In this document: positions 8,001 to 15,696 of the stretch, in pieces
How the letters are laid out: the number at the start of each line of letters is the position of its first letter
Numbering within the stretch: the first letter of the stretch is position 1
From: Fidelibacterota bacterium
GTDB lineage: Bacteria > Fidelibacterota > Marinisomatia > Marinisomatales > UBA1611
Assembly: GCA_028101095.1 (NCBI GenBank)
Contig: JAOHKG010000008.1
Coordinates: 1 to 38,854, forward strand
Reading direction: 5' to 3'
DNA: 38,854 nt
The notes under the pieces: generated by a model
Databases searched by the model: none
What the model saw: the letters and a program-made list of their open reading frames with translations, nothing else
What the model was told of the DNA's origin: nothing
Position numbers and translations under genes: made by a program

Positions 8001-10970
8001 TTAAGAGTTGTTTTTCTCCCAAGCTGGACATGCTAAGGCTTTATAATCACACCAATCACAATGCTTTCCAGTTTTTGGCTTAAATTCTTTATTTCGTATT
8101 CCAGCAGCTACACTTATAATTTCTTCTTTGGAATTAGCTATTTGATCTGTTGTAAAGGAATGATCGCGAATAGGTTTTTCTTTATCTCTTAAAAAATATA
8201 ATGATGATTTAAAAGGAATTCCGCCAAGTAATGGATCCTCTAGCTGCTCTAAATACATGGAGTAAATTGCAAGTTGGAGGTTAGACTTTGCCGCAGAAGA
8301 AGTTTTACTGGTTTTATAATCTATTATTTCAACTCCTTCACCAATTTTATCTATCCGATCAATTGCACCACGAATAGTGATTGATCCTAAGCTAAAATTA
8401 AATTGTTCTTCAGTTCGTATGACATTTGGAATGTTATCCTTAATATTCTCCACATAGTCAATTAAAATCTCAATACCTTGTTCTTTAAATTTTTCTTCTC
8501 GAACGGAGTAGTCAAAGTCATCTTTTTTCCATTCTTCATCTAATAATCTAAGTATTCGTTCTTTAGAAATTTCTTTATTTGGTTCATGAAAACGCTGTAA
8601 AACTAGATGTATGATATTTCCAAAAATAAGTTGTGGCTTTTTAGCATTTTGAGGAATTCCATCTATTCTTCCAAATCTAAATTTTAAAGGACACGATTGA
8701 TATGTTTCAATTGCACTAGCTGAAAGATTAAGCGTTTCTGGTATTTCAGGCTGAAACTTCGCTCTCAGCTCATTTTTCAAGGTGATTTCCCATTCCTCTT
8801 CACCCCACGTGATTTTTAGTTTATTTTCATAATCCTTTATTTTTGATAGAGCCTGAGTTAGGTTTATTACTTCATCATACATTTCCATGGTTAATGCATT
8901 CTGTAATAAATTTTCATATTTAACCCTAATATTAGAATATGTATTGATGGATAGATCTTCTTCTGCATTCATTGTATGATCCTCTAGTAAATGGTCAGGT
9001 AATTCTTTAACTAATTTTGAAGTTGCTTTTTTAGGGACTAATAAATAAAGCTTTTCTTTAGCTCTTGTGATTGCTACATAAAACAATCTTCGTTCTTCTT
9101 GCATATGATGCTCTTTACTAGTCAAATCAGTGCTTTGACTATATTTTAGCCATTGATCAGGCGGCTTGCTGATAACCTTTTCTTTTCTAAAATTTAATGG
9201 AAAACTAGCAGATCTTAAAAATGGAAGAAATACAATTGGAAATTCGCCACCTTTAACTCCGTGTATAGTATTTACAATAACTCCATTCCTTTTTTTAAGG
9301 TTAGTTGGTAAGATTGAAGGAAGCCCACCTGTATTCATAATTGATTCTATGTAGATATTAAATGAACTCAATGAGGATTTGATTTGATTTCGTTTTGTAA
9401 AATCTTGTGAACGTTTCAATAGATTGCCTACATTTAACAATACAAAATGATCGTCTAAGGTATATTTTTTTGATTTTTCAGTTAAGAGATTTATTCTAGT
9501 AACAATCTCCCAAATAACCTCACTTGCAGAACGTTTTGCCAGAGACCTTCTAAGAGCTTTTACTAAACTTACTATTTCTAGAAGTTTTGGATATTTATTT
9601 AAAAGAAGTTTATCATTTTCAATAAGATTAGAATAAGAGGTCGGTTTTTTTTTATTACAATAATTATAAATTTTATTAGCAGTCATATAACCACAGTTTT
9701 GCTCAATTATCCTATAAAAACCAGTTTCTTTATAGAGTCCATTTGCGACAACCTGAGACCACGAAATAATATCTCGAATCTCTTTTATTTGAAAAAAGCT
9801 ACTAAATCTAGGTTGAGTTGATATTCCACTTTTTTGTAAAACATCTGCTATAATGGAACATTGATTGTGGGTCCTGCATAAAACAGCAATATTATTGAGA
9901 GCGATTGAATCTTCTTTCAAATATTTAATTTCTTTAACTAAAAAATTTAATTGATCTTCTTTTTCTCCCCAAAACCTAATTGGTTTTATATTTTCATATG
10001 ATTGCTCTGCTTCTAGGTTTTTTTCCATTCTATCCACATTATTGCTAATTGTAGAGTTTGCAAGGTTAAGAATTGATTGAGAGGATCTATAATTCTTCTC
10101 AAGTGATATATATTTAAATGAATTATGAAATTTATATTTATTTTGAAATGCTTTTATGTTATACATATTTGCACCTCTAAAACTATAAATAACCTGATCA
10201 TCATCACCAACAACTGTAATCTGTTTTCTTTTATCACTTATCAAGTTTATAATTTCATTTAACGCATAGTTATTATCTTGAAATTCATCTATTATGATAT
10301 TTCTAAATTTATCTTGTACCAAGTTCAAGACTTGATTATTTGATTTAAGAAGATTGTAACAGGATAGAATCATATCACCATAGTCCATCACATTCATTTT
10401 TTTTTTCCATTCTTGAAATAATGGATAGATTCTTTTTAAATCTGCAAGTTGTGCTTTGATCTCATCATCAATCAATTCTGAAGTTGGAATTGATTTTTTT
10501 AATGGATTTATTAATTCATCACGCATTCGATTAAAAAAAGGAATAAAACTACTAATGATCGCTTTTTGTGGATCCATTGGAAATTCATTTGATTTAAAAG
10601 GACCTAATTCATCAAAGCGCTCTAGAAAAATATGTATAGCTTCACTTTGGTCTAATAACTGTGAAGATACATGCTTCCCATAATCTTGTAAAATCTTATA
10701 ACAAAAAGAATGGAAAGTTTTTATCGTAATGTTGTCACCTATTTTACCGACTTGATTTACTATTCTACTTTTTAGTTCTTTTGCAGCTTTTTCGGTATAA
10801 GTAATAGCTAAAATATGCTTAGGGTCTACACTATGATTTTTTATCATGAAAATAATTCGAGATTCTAATGTAAACGTTTTCCCTGTCCCTGCACCTGCGA
10901 GAATCATTAAAGGTGCTAAAGGATGTTCTATAGCCTCTTTTTGTTTTTGATTCGCTGTAGTTTTTGACAT
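8001..10970 (-). CDS. UvrD-type helicase fused to PD-(D/E)XK Fe-S nuclease
   Basis: This 989-aa protein joins a superfamily 1 DNA helicase to a RecB/AddB/Cas4-type nuclease. Helicase motifs: Walker A AGAGTGKT (25-32), DEFQD (228-232), GDDDQVIYSFRGA (255-267), NTIHGVKGGEFP (about 567-578) and RRLFYVAITRAK (627-638). Nuclease motifs: GAIDRID (868-874), IDYKTSK (883-889) and QLAIY (899-903). One cysteine at 760 and three at 971, 974 and 981 would hold a 4Fe-4S cluster, as in AddB and Cas4. The expected role is end resection in double-strand-break repair. No AddA/RecC-like partner lies next to it. An 80-bp divergent spacer separates it from the sigma-factor gene. Confidence 0.88.
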   Translation of the reverse strand: MSKTTANQKQKEAIEHPLAPLMILAGAGTGKTFTLESRIIFMIKNHSVDPKHILAITYTEKAAKELKSRIVNQVGKIGDNITIKTFHSFCYKILQDYGKHVSSQLLDQSEAIHIFLERFDELGPFKSNEFPMDPQKAIISSFIPFFNRMRDELINPLKKSIPTSELIDDEIKAQLADLKRIYPLFQEWKKKMNVMDYGDMILSCYNLLKSNNQVLNLVQDKFRNIIIDEFQDNNYALNEIINLISDKRKQITVVGDDDQVIYSFRGANMYNIKAFQNKYKFHNSFKYISLEKNYRSSQSILNLANSTISNNVDRMEKNLEAEQSYENIKPIRFWGEKEDQLNFLVKEIKYLKEDSIALNNIAVLCRTHNQCSIIADVLQKSGISTQPRFSSFFQIKEIRDIISWSQVVANGLYKETGFYRIIEQNCGYMTANKIYNYCNKKKPTSYSNLIENDKLLLNKYPKLLEIVSLVKALRRSLAKRSASEVIWEIVTRINLLTEKSKKYTLDDHFVLLNVGNLLKRSQDFTKRNQIKSSLSSFNIYIESIMNTGGLPSILPTNLKKRNGVIVNTIHGVKGGEFPIVFLPFLRSASFPLNFRKEKVISKPPDQWLKYSQSTDLTSKEHHMQEERRLFYVAITRAKEKLYLLVPKKATSKLVKELPDHLLEDHTMNAEEDLSINTYSNIRVKYENLLQNALTMEMYDEVINLTQALSKIKDYENKLKITWGEEEWEITLKNELRAKFQPEIPETLNLSASAIETYQSCPLKFRFGRIDGIPQNAKKPQLIFGNIIHLVLQRFHEPNKEISKERILRLLDEEWKKDDFDYSVREEKFKEQGIEILIDYVENIKDNIPNVIRTEEQFNFSLGSITIRGAIDRIDKIGEGVEIIDYKTSKTSSAAKSNLQLAIYSMYLEQLEDPLLGGIPFKSSLYFLRDKEKPIRDHSFTTDQIANSKEEIISVAAGIRNKEFKPKTGKHCDWCDYKALACPAWEKNNS

Positions 10971-11050
10971 GTTTGAAAATTACAGATAATAAAATAAATA
11001 TAGACTATTTTTTAACTTTTACTAAAATAATGAGTATAATTTATTAGAGT

Positions 11051-11572
11051 ATGATTGATATTGATAAAGAACTAATAATAAAATTCCAAAAAGGTGATAT
11101 GAAATCATATAATGCGCTAGTTATTAGACATCTTAAAAATACAATTGGATTTTTTTATAATATCACCTCCAATCAAATGGAATCTGAAGATCTAGCACAA
11201 GATGTATTTATTAAATTAAACAAGCACTTAATGAAATTTAATTTTCAATCAAAATTCACAACATATCTCTACCGTGTGAATATGAATACTGCGAACACAT
11301 GGTTTAAAAGAAATAGGTGGAGGAATATACTCCATTTGGATCAAACGGTTGAAAAAGGTGAATATGATACGTTACTTGAAACTTCCTGGACTCGAAAAGA
11401 ATTATGGAATGCGGTTGGTAAATTACCACTTAAACAACGGCAAGTTGTTATGCTTAGGGTTGCAGAAGAATTACCATATAAAGAAATTGGGTATGTCATG
11501 GGAATTAACTTTGGAACAGCTAAAGTACATTTTCATCACGCGGTAAATAACCTTAAAGGAATTTTAAAATAA
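11051..11572 (+). CDS. ECF-type RNA polymerase sigma factor
   Basis: This 173-aa sigma-70 family protein has the two-domain ECF layout. Region 2 includes ESEDLAQDVFIKL and the DNA-melting segment with TTYLYRVNMNTANTWFKR. Region 4 has LPLKQRQVVMLRV...PYKEIGYVMGI as the -35-binding helix-turn-helix. Regions 1 and 3 are absent, as expected. The stop overlaps the next ATG by one base. The next two genes encode a membrane protein and a periplasmic LTxxQ protein, the usual layout of an envelope-stress ECF system. The cluster probably autoregulates from the 80-bp divergent region, but I cannot identify the promoter. Confidence 0.9.
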   Translation: MIDIDKELIIKFQKGDMKSYNALVIRHLKNTIGFFYNITSNQMESEDLAQDVFIKLNKHLMKFNFQSKFTTYLYRVNMNTANTWFKRNRWRNILHLDQTVEKGEYDTLLETSWTRKELWNAVGKLPLKQRQVVMLRVAEELPYKEIGYVMGINFGTAKVHFHHAVNNLKGILK

Positions 11573-11964
11573 TGGGTGATTTGAAAAATGAATTAAAAAA
11601 ATATCATATTAATTATGATGGGGAAGTAAATGAAGAAAAATTTATTGATACCTTACATAATAAAATCAATGAAAATAAAAAAAATAGAACGCTAAAGTAC
11701 TCTGTTTCAATTTTCTCTTTAATATTAATATTATTTAATTTTATGAGACCAATTGAAACACAGGAAGAAAAAAATCACCTTAGAAATTTTACCGATACTG
11801 AAATAGGTAAATATTCTGAATTCCTAAATTATGAGAGTGACTCTTTATTAGTTGATAGCATATATTTTCAAGAATTAGTTGAAACTATTTTTGTCTCAGG
11901 AGAAATTTGGGAAACCCTAGAGTTTTTTGATGAAGTAAACCTAATAAAAGAGGAGCAATTATGA
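11572..11964 (+). CDS. Single-pass membrane protein, probable anti-sigma factor
   Basis: This 130-aa protein has a charged cytoplasmic-like N-terminus (1-40), one membrane segment (about 41-58) and an acidic extracytoplasmic tail. Neither a zinc-binding HxxxCxxC motif nor any cysteine is present, so it is not a ZAS-type anti-sigma factor by sequence. Position is the main argument: it is coupled to the ECF sigma gene by a one-base overlap and to the next gene by a four-base overlap. Sigma binding is inferred, not seen. Confidence 0.6.
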   Translation: MGDLKNELKKYHINYDGEVNEEKFIDTLHNKINENKKNRTLKYSVSIFSLILILFNFMRPIETQEEKNHLRNFTDTEIGKYSEFLNYESDSLLVDSIYFQELVETIFVSGEIWETLEFFDEVNLIKEEQL

Positions 11965-12476
11965 AATATTTTTTAATATTATTATCTATAACTTTACTTT
12001 TTTCACAAGAGAAGAGACTTCATAATCACCCGAGTGAGTTTCAAAATTCAAATAGTCGATCAAATTCAAAGAAACAGAGAATGGAGAATATGATGATTTG
12101 GAGGCTTACTGATAAGTTGGAACTGACAGTTGAACAATCGGAATCATTTTTTCCACAATTTAGACAGTTCCGGGAAGATATAAAGAAAATGAATGATGAG
12201 GAAAGAGAGATAGGAGATAATGTGCAAAAAGACTTAAGTGATAACAGAACTTTTTCTAAAACTGGTGTAAGAAATATTCAAAAAAGATATTTTAAAATTC
12301 AAAAATTAAAGATTGATATAAGAAAAGAGTTTTTACTTAATGTTGAAAATATATTGTCGCCAAAACAAATAGCTATACTTACTGTTTTTAAACAAGGAAT
12401 GGTGAGGGATATGAAAAATGAGTTTAAAGATTATAAAGGAAAGAGAAGACCAAATAAAAAGAAAAGTGGGTTCTAA
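11961..12476 (+). CDS. Spy/CpxP-like periplasmic sensor protein
   Basis: This 171-aa protein has a short signal peptide (about residues 1-15) and a helical, highly charged mature part. A segment around residue 50, LELTVEQSESFFPQF, resembles the LTxxQ motif of Spy/CpxP/CnrX-type periplasmic proteins, and LSPKQIAIL near residue 130 looks like a second copy. In related clusters such proteins sense envelope or metal stress and control the anti-sigma factor. It is the last gene of the sigma operon. The C-terminus is strongly basic. Confidence 0.68.
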   Translation: MKYFLILLSITLLFSQEKRLHNHPSEFQNSNSRSNSKKQRMENMMIWRLTDKLELTVEQSESFFPQFRQFREDIKKMNDEEREIGDNVQKDLSDNRTFSKTGVRNIQKRYFKIQKLKIDIRKEFLLNVENILSPKQIAILTVFKQGMVRDMKNEFKDYKGKRRPNKKKSGF

Positions 12477-12578
12477 AGATAAATTGAATTAATTACATTA
12501 ATTATTAAAGTAATTTTTCGCTTATATATAGTATTTTTTATACTATTTAATAACCTTTTAATTATAATTATAACCAAT

Positions 12579-13658
12579 ATGAAAATATTCAATTTCAGCG
12601 CTGGTCCAGCATGTCTACCTAGTGATGTACTAAAAGCAGCATCAAAAGCCTCTTTAGATTATAATAATTCAGGTATTAGTCTCATGGAAATGAGCCACAG
12701 AAGTATAGATGTTATGAATCTTTTTGATGAGGCGACAAAAAGAGTAAAAGAATTATTAAATCTTCCCAGTAATTATCACCCTTTATGGCTTCAAGGAGGA
12801 GCCTCTTCTCAGTTCTCTATGGTTCCTCTAAATCTATTACCAATAGATGGTGTTGCTGATTATATAGAAACTGGTTCATGGTCTACTAAGGCAATAAAAG
12901 AGTGTAGGCTTGTTGGAGATGTGAATATTTCAGGCACATCAAAAGAAACAAATTTTAATCATATTCCAAAAAATCTTAGTCAAAATCAAAATTCTTCCTA
13001 TTTACATATTACGAGCAATAATACAATTTATGGAACTCAATTTCAAAAGTTTCCAATTCCTCTCAAAACAGAAAGTTATTTAGTTGCCGATATGTCTTCA
13101 GATATTTTCTCTCGAAAATTTGATGTTTCAAAATTTGGACTAATATATGCAGGAGCTCAAAAAAACATGGGACCAGCTGGCGTAACACTCGTTATTATCC
13201 GAGATGATTTAGTTGGTTTAAATCATCGAAAATTACATACAATGTTAAATTATGAAACTCATGTTGAAAAAAAATCAATGTTTAATACCCCTCCAGTTTT
13301 TTCAGTTTTTGTAGTAAATGAAACTTTAAAGTGGTTAGAGAAAAATGGTGGTCTAATGAAAATAGAAAAAGCAAATATTCAAAAAGCACAAAAACTCTAT
13401 AATGAGATTGATTCTAATGAACATTTTTATTGTCCAGTAGAAAAAGAAGATCGCTCTTATATGAATGTTCCTTTTGTTTTTTCAAACAGCAATAACAATG
13501 ATGCAGATTTCCTTTCATTTTGTGATAAGAGAGGCCTTAAAACTCTAAAGGGGCACCGTTCTGTTGGTGGGTTCAGAGCTTCAATTTATAATGCAATGCC
13601 TGAGTCTGGAGTTGATGCGCTTATTGATACTATAAAAGAGTATTCTAAGAAAATTTAA
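12579..13658 (+). CDS. serC: Phosphoserine aminotransferase
   Basis: SerC converts 3-phosphohydroxypyruvate and glutamate to phosphoserine and 2-oxoglutarate (serine biosynthesis) and also acts in pyridoxal phosphate synthesis in many bacteria. The 359-aa protein begins with the typical NFSAGPACLP. It has the PLP-binding lysine in AGAQKNMGPAG (about K195), plus MSHRS and a C-terminal GHRSVGGFRASIYNA. Length matches the family. It stands alone behind an AT-rich spacer. Its last four bases overlap the end of msrA on the other strand. Confidence 0.95.
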   Translation: MKIFNFSAGPACLPSDVLKAASKASLDYNNSGISLMEMSHRSIDVMNLFDEATKRVKELLNLPSNYHPLWLQGGASSQFSMVPLNLLPIDGVADYIETGSWSTKAIKECRLVGDVNISGTSKETNFNHIPKNLSQNQNSSYLHITSNNTIYGTQFQKFPIPLKTESYLVADMSSDIFSRKFDVSKFGLIYAGAQKNMGPAGVTLVIIRDDLVGLNHRKLHTMLNYETHVEKKSMFNTPPVFSVFVVNETLKWLEKNGGLMKIEKANIQKAQKLYNEIDSNEHFYCPVEKEDRSYMNVPFVFSNSNNNDADFLSFCDKRGLKTLKGHRSVGGFRASIYNAMPESGVDALIDTIKEYSKKI

Positions 13659-14185
13659 TCTATAATTCCAAGTTTATCTAATTTGTCAAGTTTTGGTTTA
13701 ATGACAAACATGCAGTATGGTTGATTCTTATTATCATTGTAATAATTGTTATGATAGTCCTCAGCATCAGAGTAACTATTAATTTCTGTTATCTCAGTTA
13801 CAATAGGATCAGGCCAATAGTTGGATTTATCGGCATTTTTTTTTGAATTCATAGCAATCTCTTTCTGTTTTTCATCATGGTAAAAGATTACAGATCTGTA
13901 TTGAGTCCCTTTATCGTTCCCTTGTCTATTCAATGTTGTTGGATCATGAGCTTGCCAAAAAACATTCAATATCTGTTCATAGGTTATTATTTTATTATCA
14001 AAAGTAAGTTGAGCTACCTCAGCATGTCCTGTGTTACCTGTACAGATTTCTTTGTATGTCGGATTTTTTATATGACCTCCAGCATAGCCTGGTTTCACTT
14101 GAATCACTCCCTCTACGCGTTGATAGACAGCTTCTACGCACCAAAAACAGCCTCCTCCTAAAGTTGCGACATTTGATTGAGACAT
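13655..14185 (-). CDS. msrA: Peptide methionine sulfoxide reductase A
   Basis: MsrA reduces methionine-S-sulfoxide in oxidised proteins. The active-site motif GGGCFWCVEA is at residues 10-19 of the start chosen here (catalytic Cys13), and a likely resolving Cys lies near the C-terminus in NQPYC. I chose the ATG at 14185 (MSQSN..., 176 aa) because GGAG sits six bases upstream (14192-14195 on the plus strand). A longer in-frame start at 14278 would overlap the upstream gene and add an unusual hydrophobic extension. If that start were used, the protein would be membrane-anchored or exported, which some MsrA proteins are. Confidence 0.92.
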   Translation of the reverse strand: MSQSNVATLGGGCFWCVEAVYQRVEGVIQVKPGYAGGHIKNPTYKEICTGNTGHAEVAQLTFDNKIITYEQILNVFWQAHDPTTLNRQGNDKGTQYRSVIFYHDEKQKEIAMNSKKNADKSNYWPDPIVTEITEINSYSDAEDYHNNYYNDNKNQPYCMFVIKPKLDKLDKLGIID

Positions 14186-14244
14186 AATTAACTCCATAAT
14201 GTATATAATAAGTGTAAGAAAAAGTTTTGAATAAGGAATGAATT

Positions 14245-15183
14245 TCAATTTAATAAATATTGGTTGGACTTGTACCATCCACCTTTATTCGTCTTAATGA
14301 TTATGTAAGACTTTCCCATCTTCTTAGATGTTTTATTGTCCAAGGGATCTAATAATATTTCATATATACCGGGTTTGTCTATTGTAAATGCAAATTTACC
14401 ATCTTCATCTGAAATTCTTCTTTGTCTTAAAGCTGGTATGTAAACTTCTGTACCCATAATTTTTTCTCCAGACTTAAAATCAATAATTGAACCAAATAAT
14501 ACATTTGGTTCTAAAAGTCTATCTTGTAGAAACTTAGGATTTCCGGATTTTTCAAAAATGGGTTCTGTAAGTAAGCTTTTTAAAATATATGAAAGGTTTT
14601 CATATTTTCCTTCTTGAGGTACATAGCATCTTGCTACATCATATATTATGTCATTAATCTTTATTACAATAAAACCAGGATCAGTTTCTATTGCTATACA
14701 TGTGTCAATTACAATCCTCTCAGCACTTTGATTATCTTTTAAATTATAAAAAACGTTATGTTTTATGAAAAACATTTCAGCGCGGGATTTAATTGTACTT
14801 CTTTTTAGCTCAGGTATTTGATCTTCATCAGGGACAGGAAATACAACCTCTCCAATTAGCATATCATTTAGACTATCAAGCTTTTCTGGATCAAGTTTGT
14901 ATAATTTAGTTTGAAAATTTTGAAGCGAAAATCTCATTTTAGGCTTCCAAAGAAATCCAACATTTTCCATTCTGTAATATCCGTTCTCATCGGTGAAAGT
15001 TGAATCTTTTAGAATATTATTCCCTGCTAATATCTCAACTTTAAGGTCCATTAGTGGGGTTGAATCTGCAGCATTAAAAATAACACCTGATATTGTATTA
15101 AGCTGAAACTCTATTTGTTCTTTAGGTTGGCTCATAATAAATGAGAGCACTAATAAAAGACTTTTAAGTAAAATTTTCATCAT
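14245..15183 (-). CDS. Exported protein with two carboxypeptidase-regulatory-like domains
   Basis: This 312-aa protein has a signal peptide (about residues 1-18). Two beta-sandwich segments of the CarboxypepD_reg type flank a middle region. One lies at the N-terminus (ISGVIFNAADSTPL...FTDENGYYRMENV), the other at the C-terminus (FGSIIDFKSGEKIMGTEVYIP...SDEDGKFAF). Such domains are common in outer-membrane and surface proteins of this group. The middle 120 residues are not recognised. It probably shares a transcript with msrA, 59 bp downstream. Confidence 0.7.
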   Translation of the reverse strand: MMKILLKSLLLVLSFIMSQPKEQIEFQLNTISGVIFNAADSTPLMDLKVEILAGNNILKDSTFTDENGYYRMENVGFLWKPKMRFSLQNFQTKLYKLDPEKLDSLNDMLIGEVVFPVPDEDQIPELKRSTIKSRAEMFFIKHNVFYNLKDNQSAERIVIDTCIAIETDPGFIVIKINDIIYDVARCYVPQEGKYENLSYILKSLLTEPIFEKSGNPKFLQDRLLEPNVLFGSIIDFKSGEKIMGTEVYIPALRQRRISDEDGKFAFTIDKPGIYEILLDPLDNKTSKKMGKSYIIIKTNKGGWYKSNQYLLN

Positions 15184-15258
15184 AATAATTTACAAAAAAT
15201 AATATTTGTTGTTACATCTTTTCATATGTGAGTTGTAATAGTTTGTTTAATTTTTATT

Positions 15259-15696
15259 ATGATTAATAAAAATAATATACAGATAAGTAAATTCTTATTT
15301 TGGACTGAAATAAAGACTCGGTGGCGAGATATGGATGCTATTGGCCACCTGAACCATACTACATATCTAACCTATATGGAGTCCTCTAGAGTAGAGCTCT
15401 ACGAAAAGTTAGGATATCCAGGGCTTGCACGAGAGATGGATGAAAGTGCTATATTAGCTTCTTTAGAGGTTAACTATTTCCACCAGATATCTCATCCCGA
15501 AACTCTTGAAATTGGAAATAAAATTTCAAGAATTGGAAATACTAGCTACGATATTGATTCAGTAATAGTAAAAAAAAACAGTAACCGTCTTTTGTGTGCT
15601 GCAACTTTTAAAATGGTTGCTTTCAACTATAGAAAAAATATGGCTATAAAAGTTCCAAAAATAATACAAGATGCTTACGATAAAGCTAAATGTTAA
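15259..15696 (+). CDS. Acyl-CoA thioesterase, hotdog fold (YbgC/FadM-like)
   Basis: This 145-aa single-domain 4HBT protein has the signature RWRDMDAIGHLNHTTYLTYM; the Asp in the DxxGHxN segment is the usual catalytic residue. Such enzymes hydrolyse acyl-CoA thioesters, and the exact substrate cannot be read from sequence. Length is typical. It overlaps the next gene by seven bases, so the two are co-translated. Their functional link is unknown. Confidence 0.85.
   Translation: MINKNNIQISKFLFWTEIKTRWRDMDAIGHLNHTTYLTYMESSRVELYEKLGYPGLAREMDESAILASLEVNYFHQISHPETLEIGNKISRIGNTSYDIDSVIVKKNSNRLLCAATFKMVAFNYRKNMAIKVPKIIQDAYDKAKC

Noticed and set aside
10971-11050. Divergent promoters between the helicase gene and the sigma-factor gene
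   Set aside because: The 80-bp spacer must hold signals for both genes, but in such AT-rich DNA many -10-like boxes occur and none stands out.
14186-14278. Longer msrA start giving a hydrophobic N-terminal extension
   Set aside because: It overlaps the preceding gene by 34 bases, while the ATG at 14185 has GGAG at ideal distance and matches the usual MsrA N-terminus.
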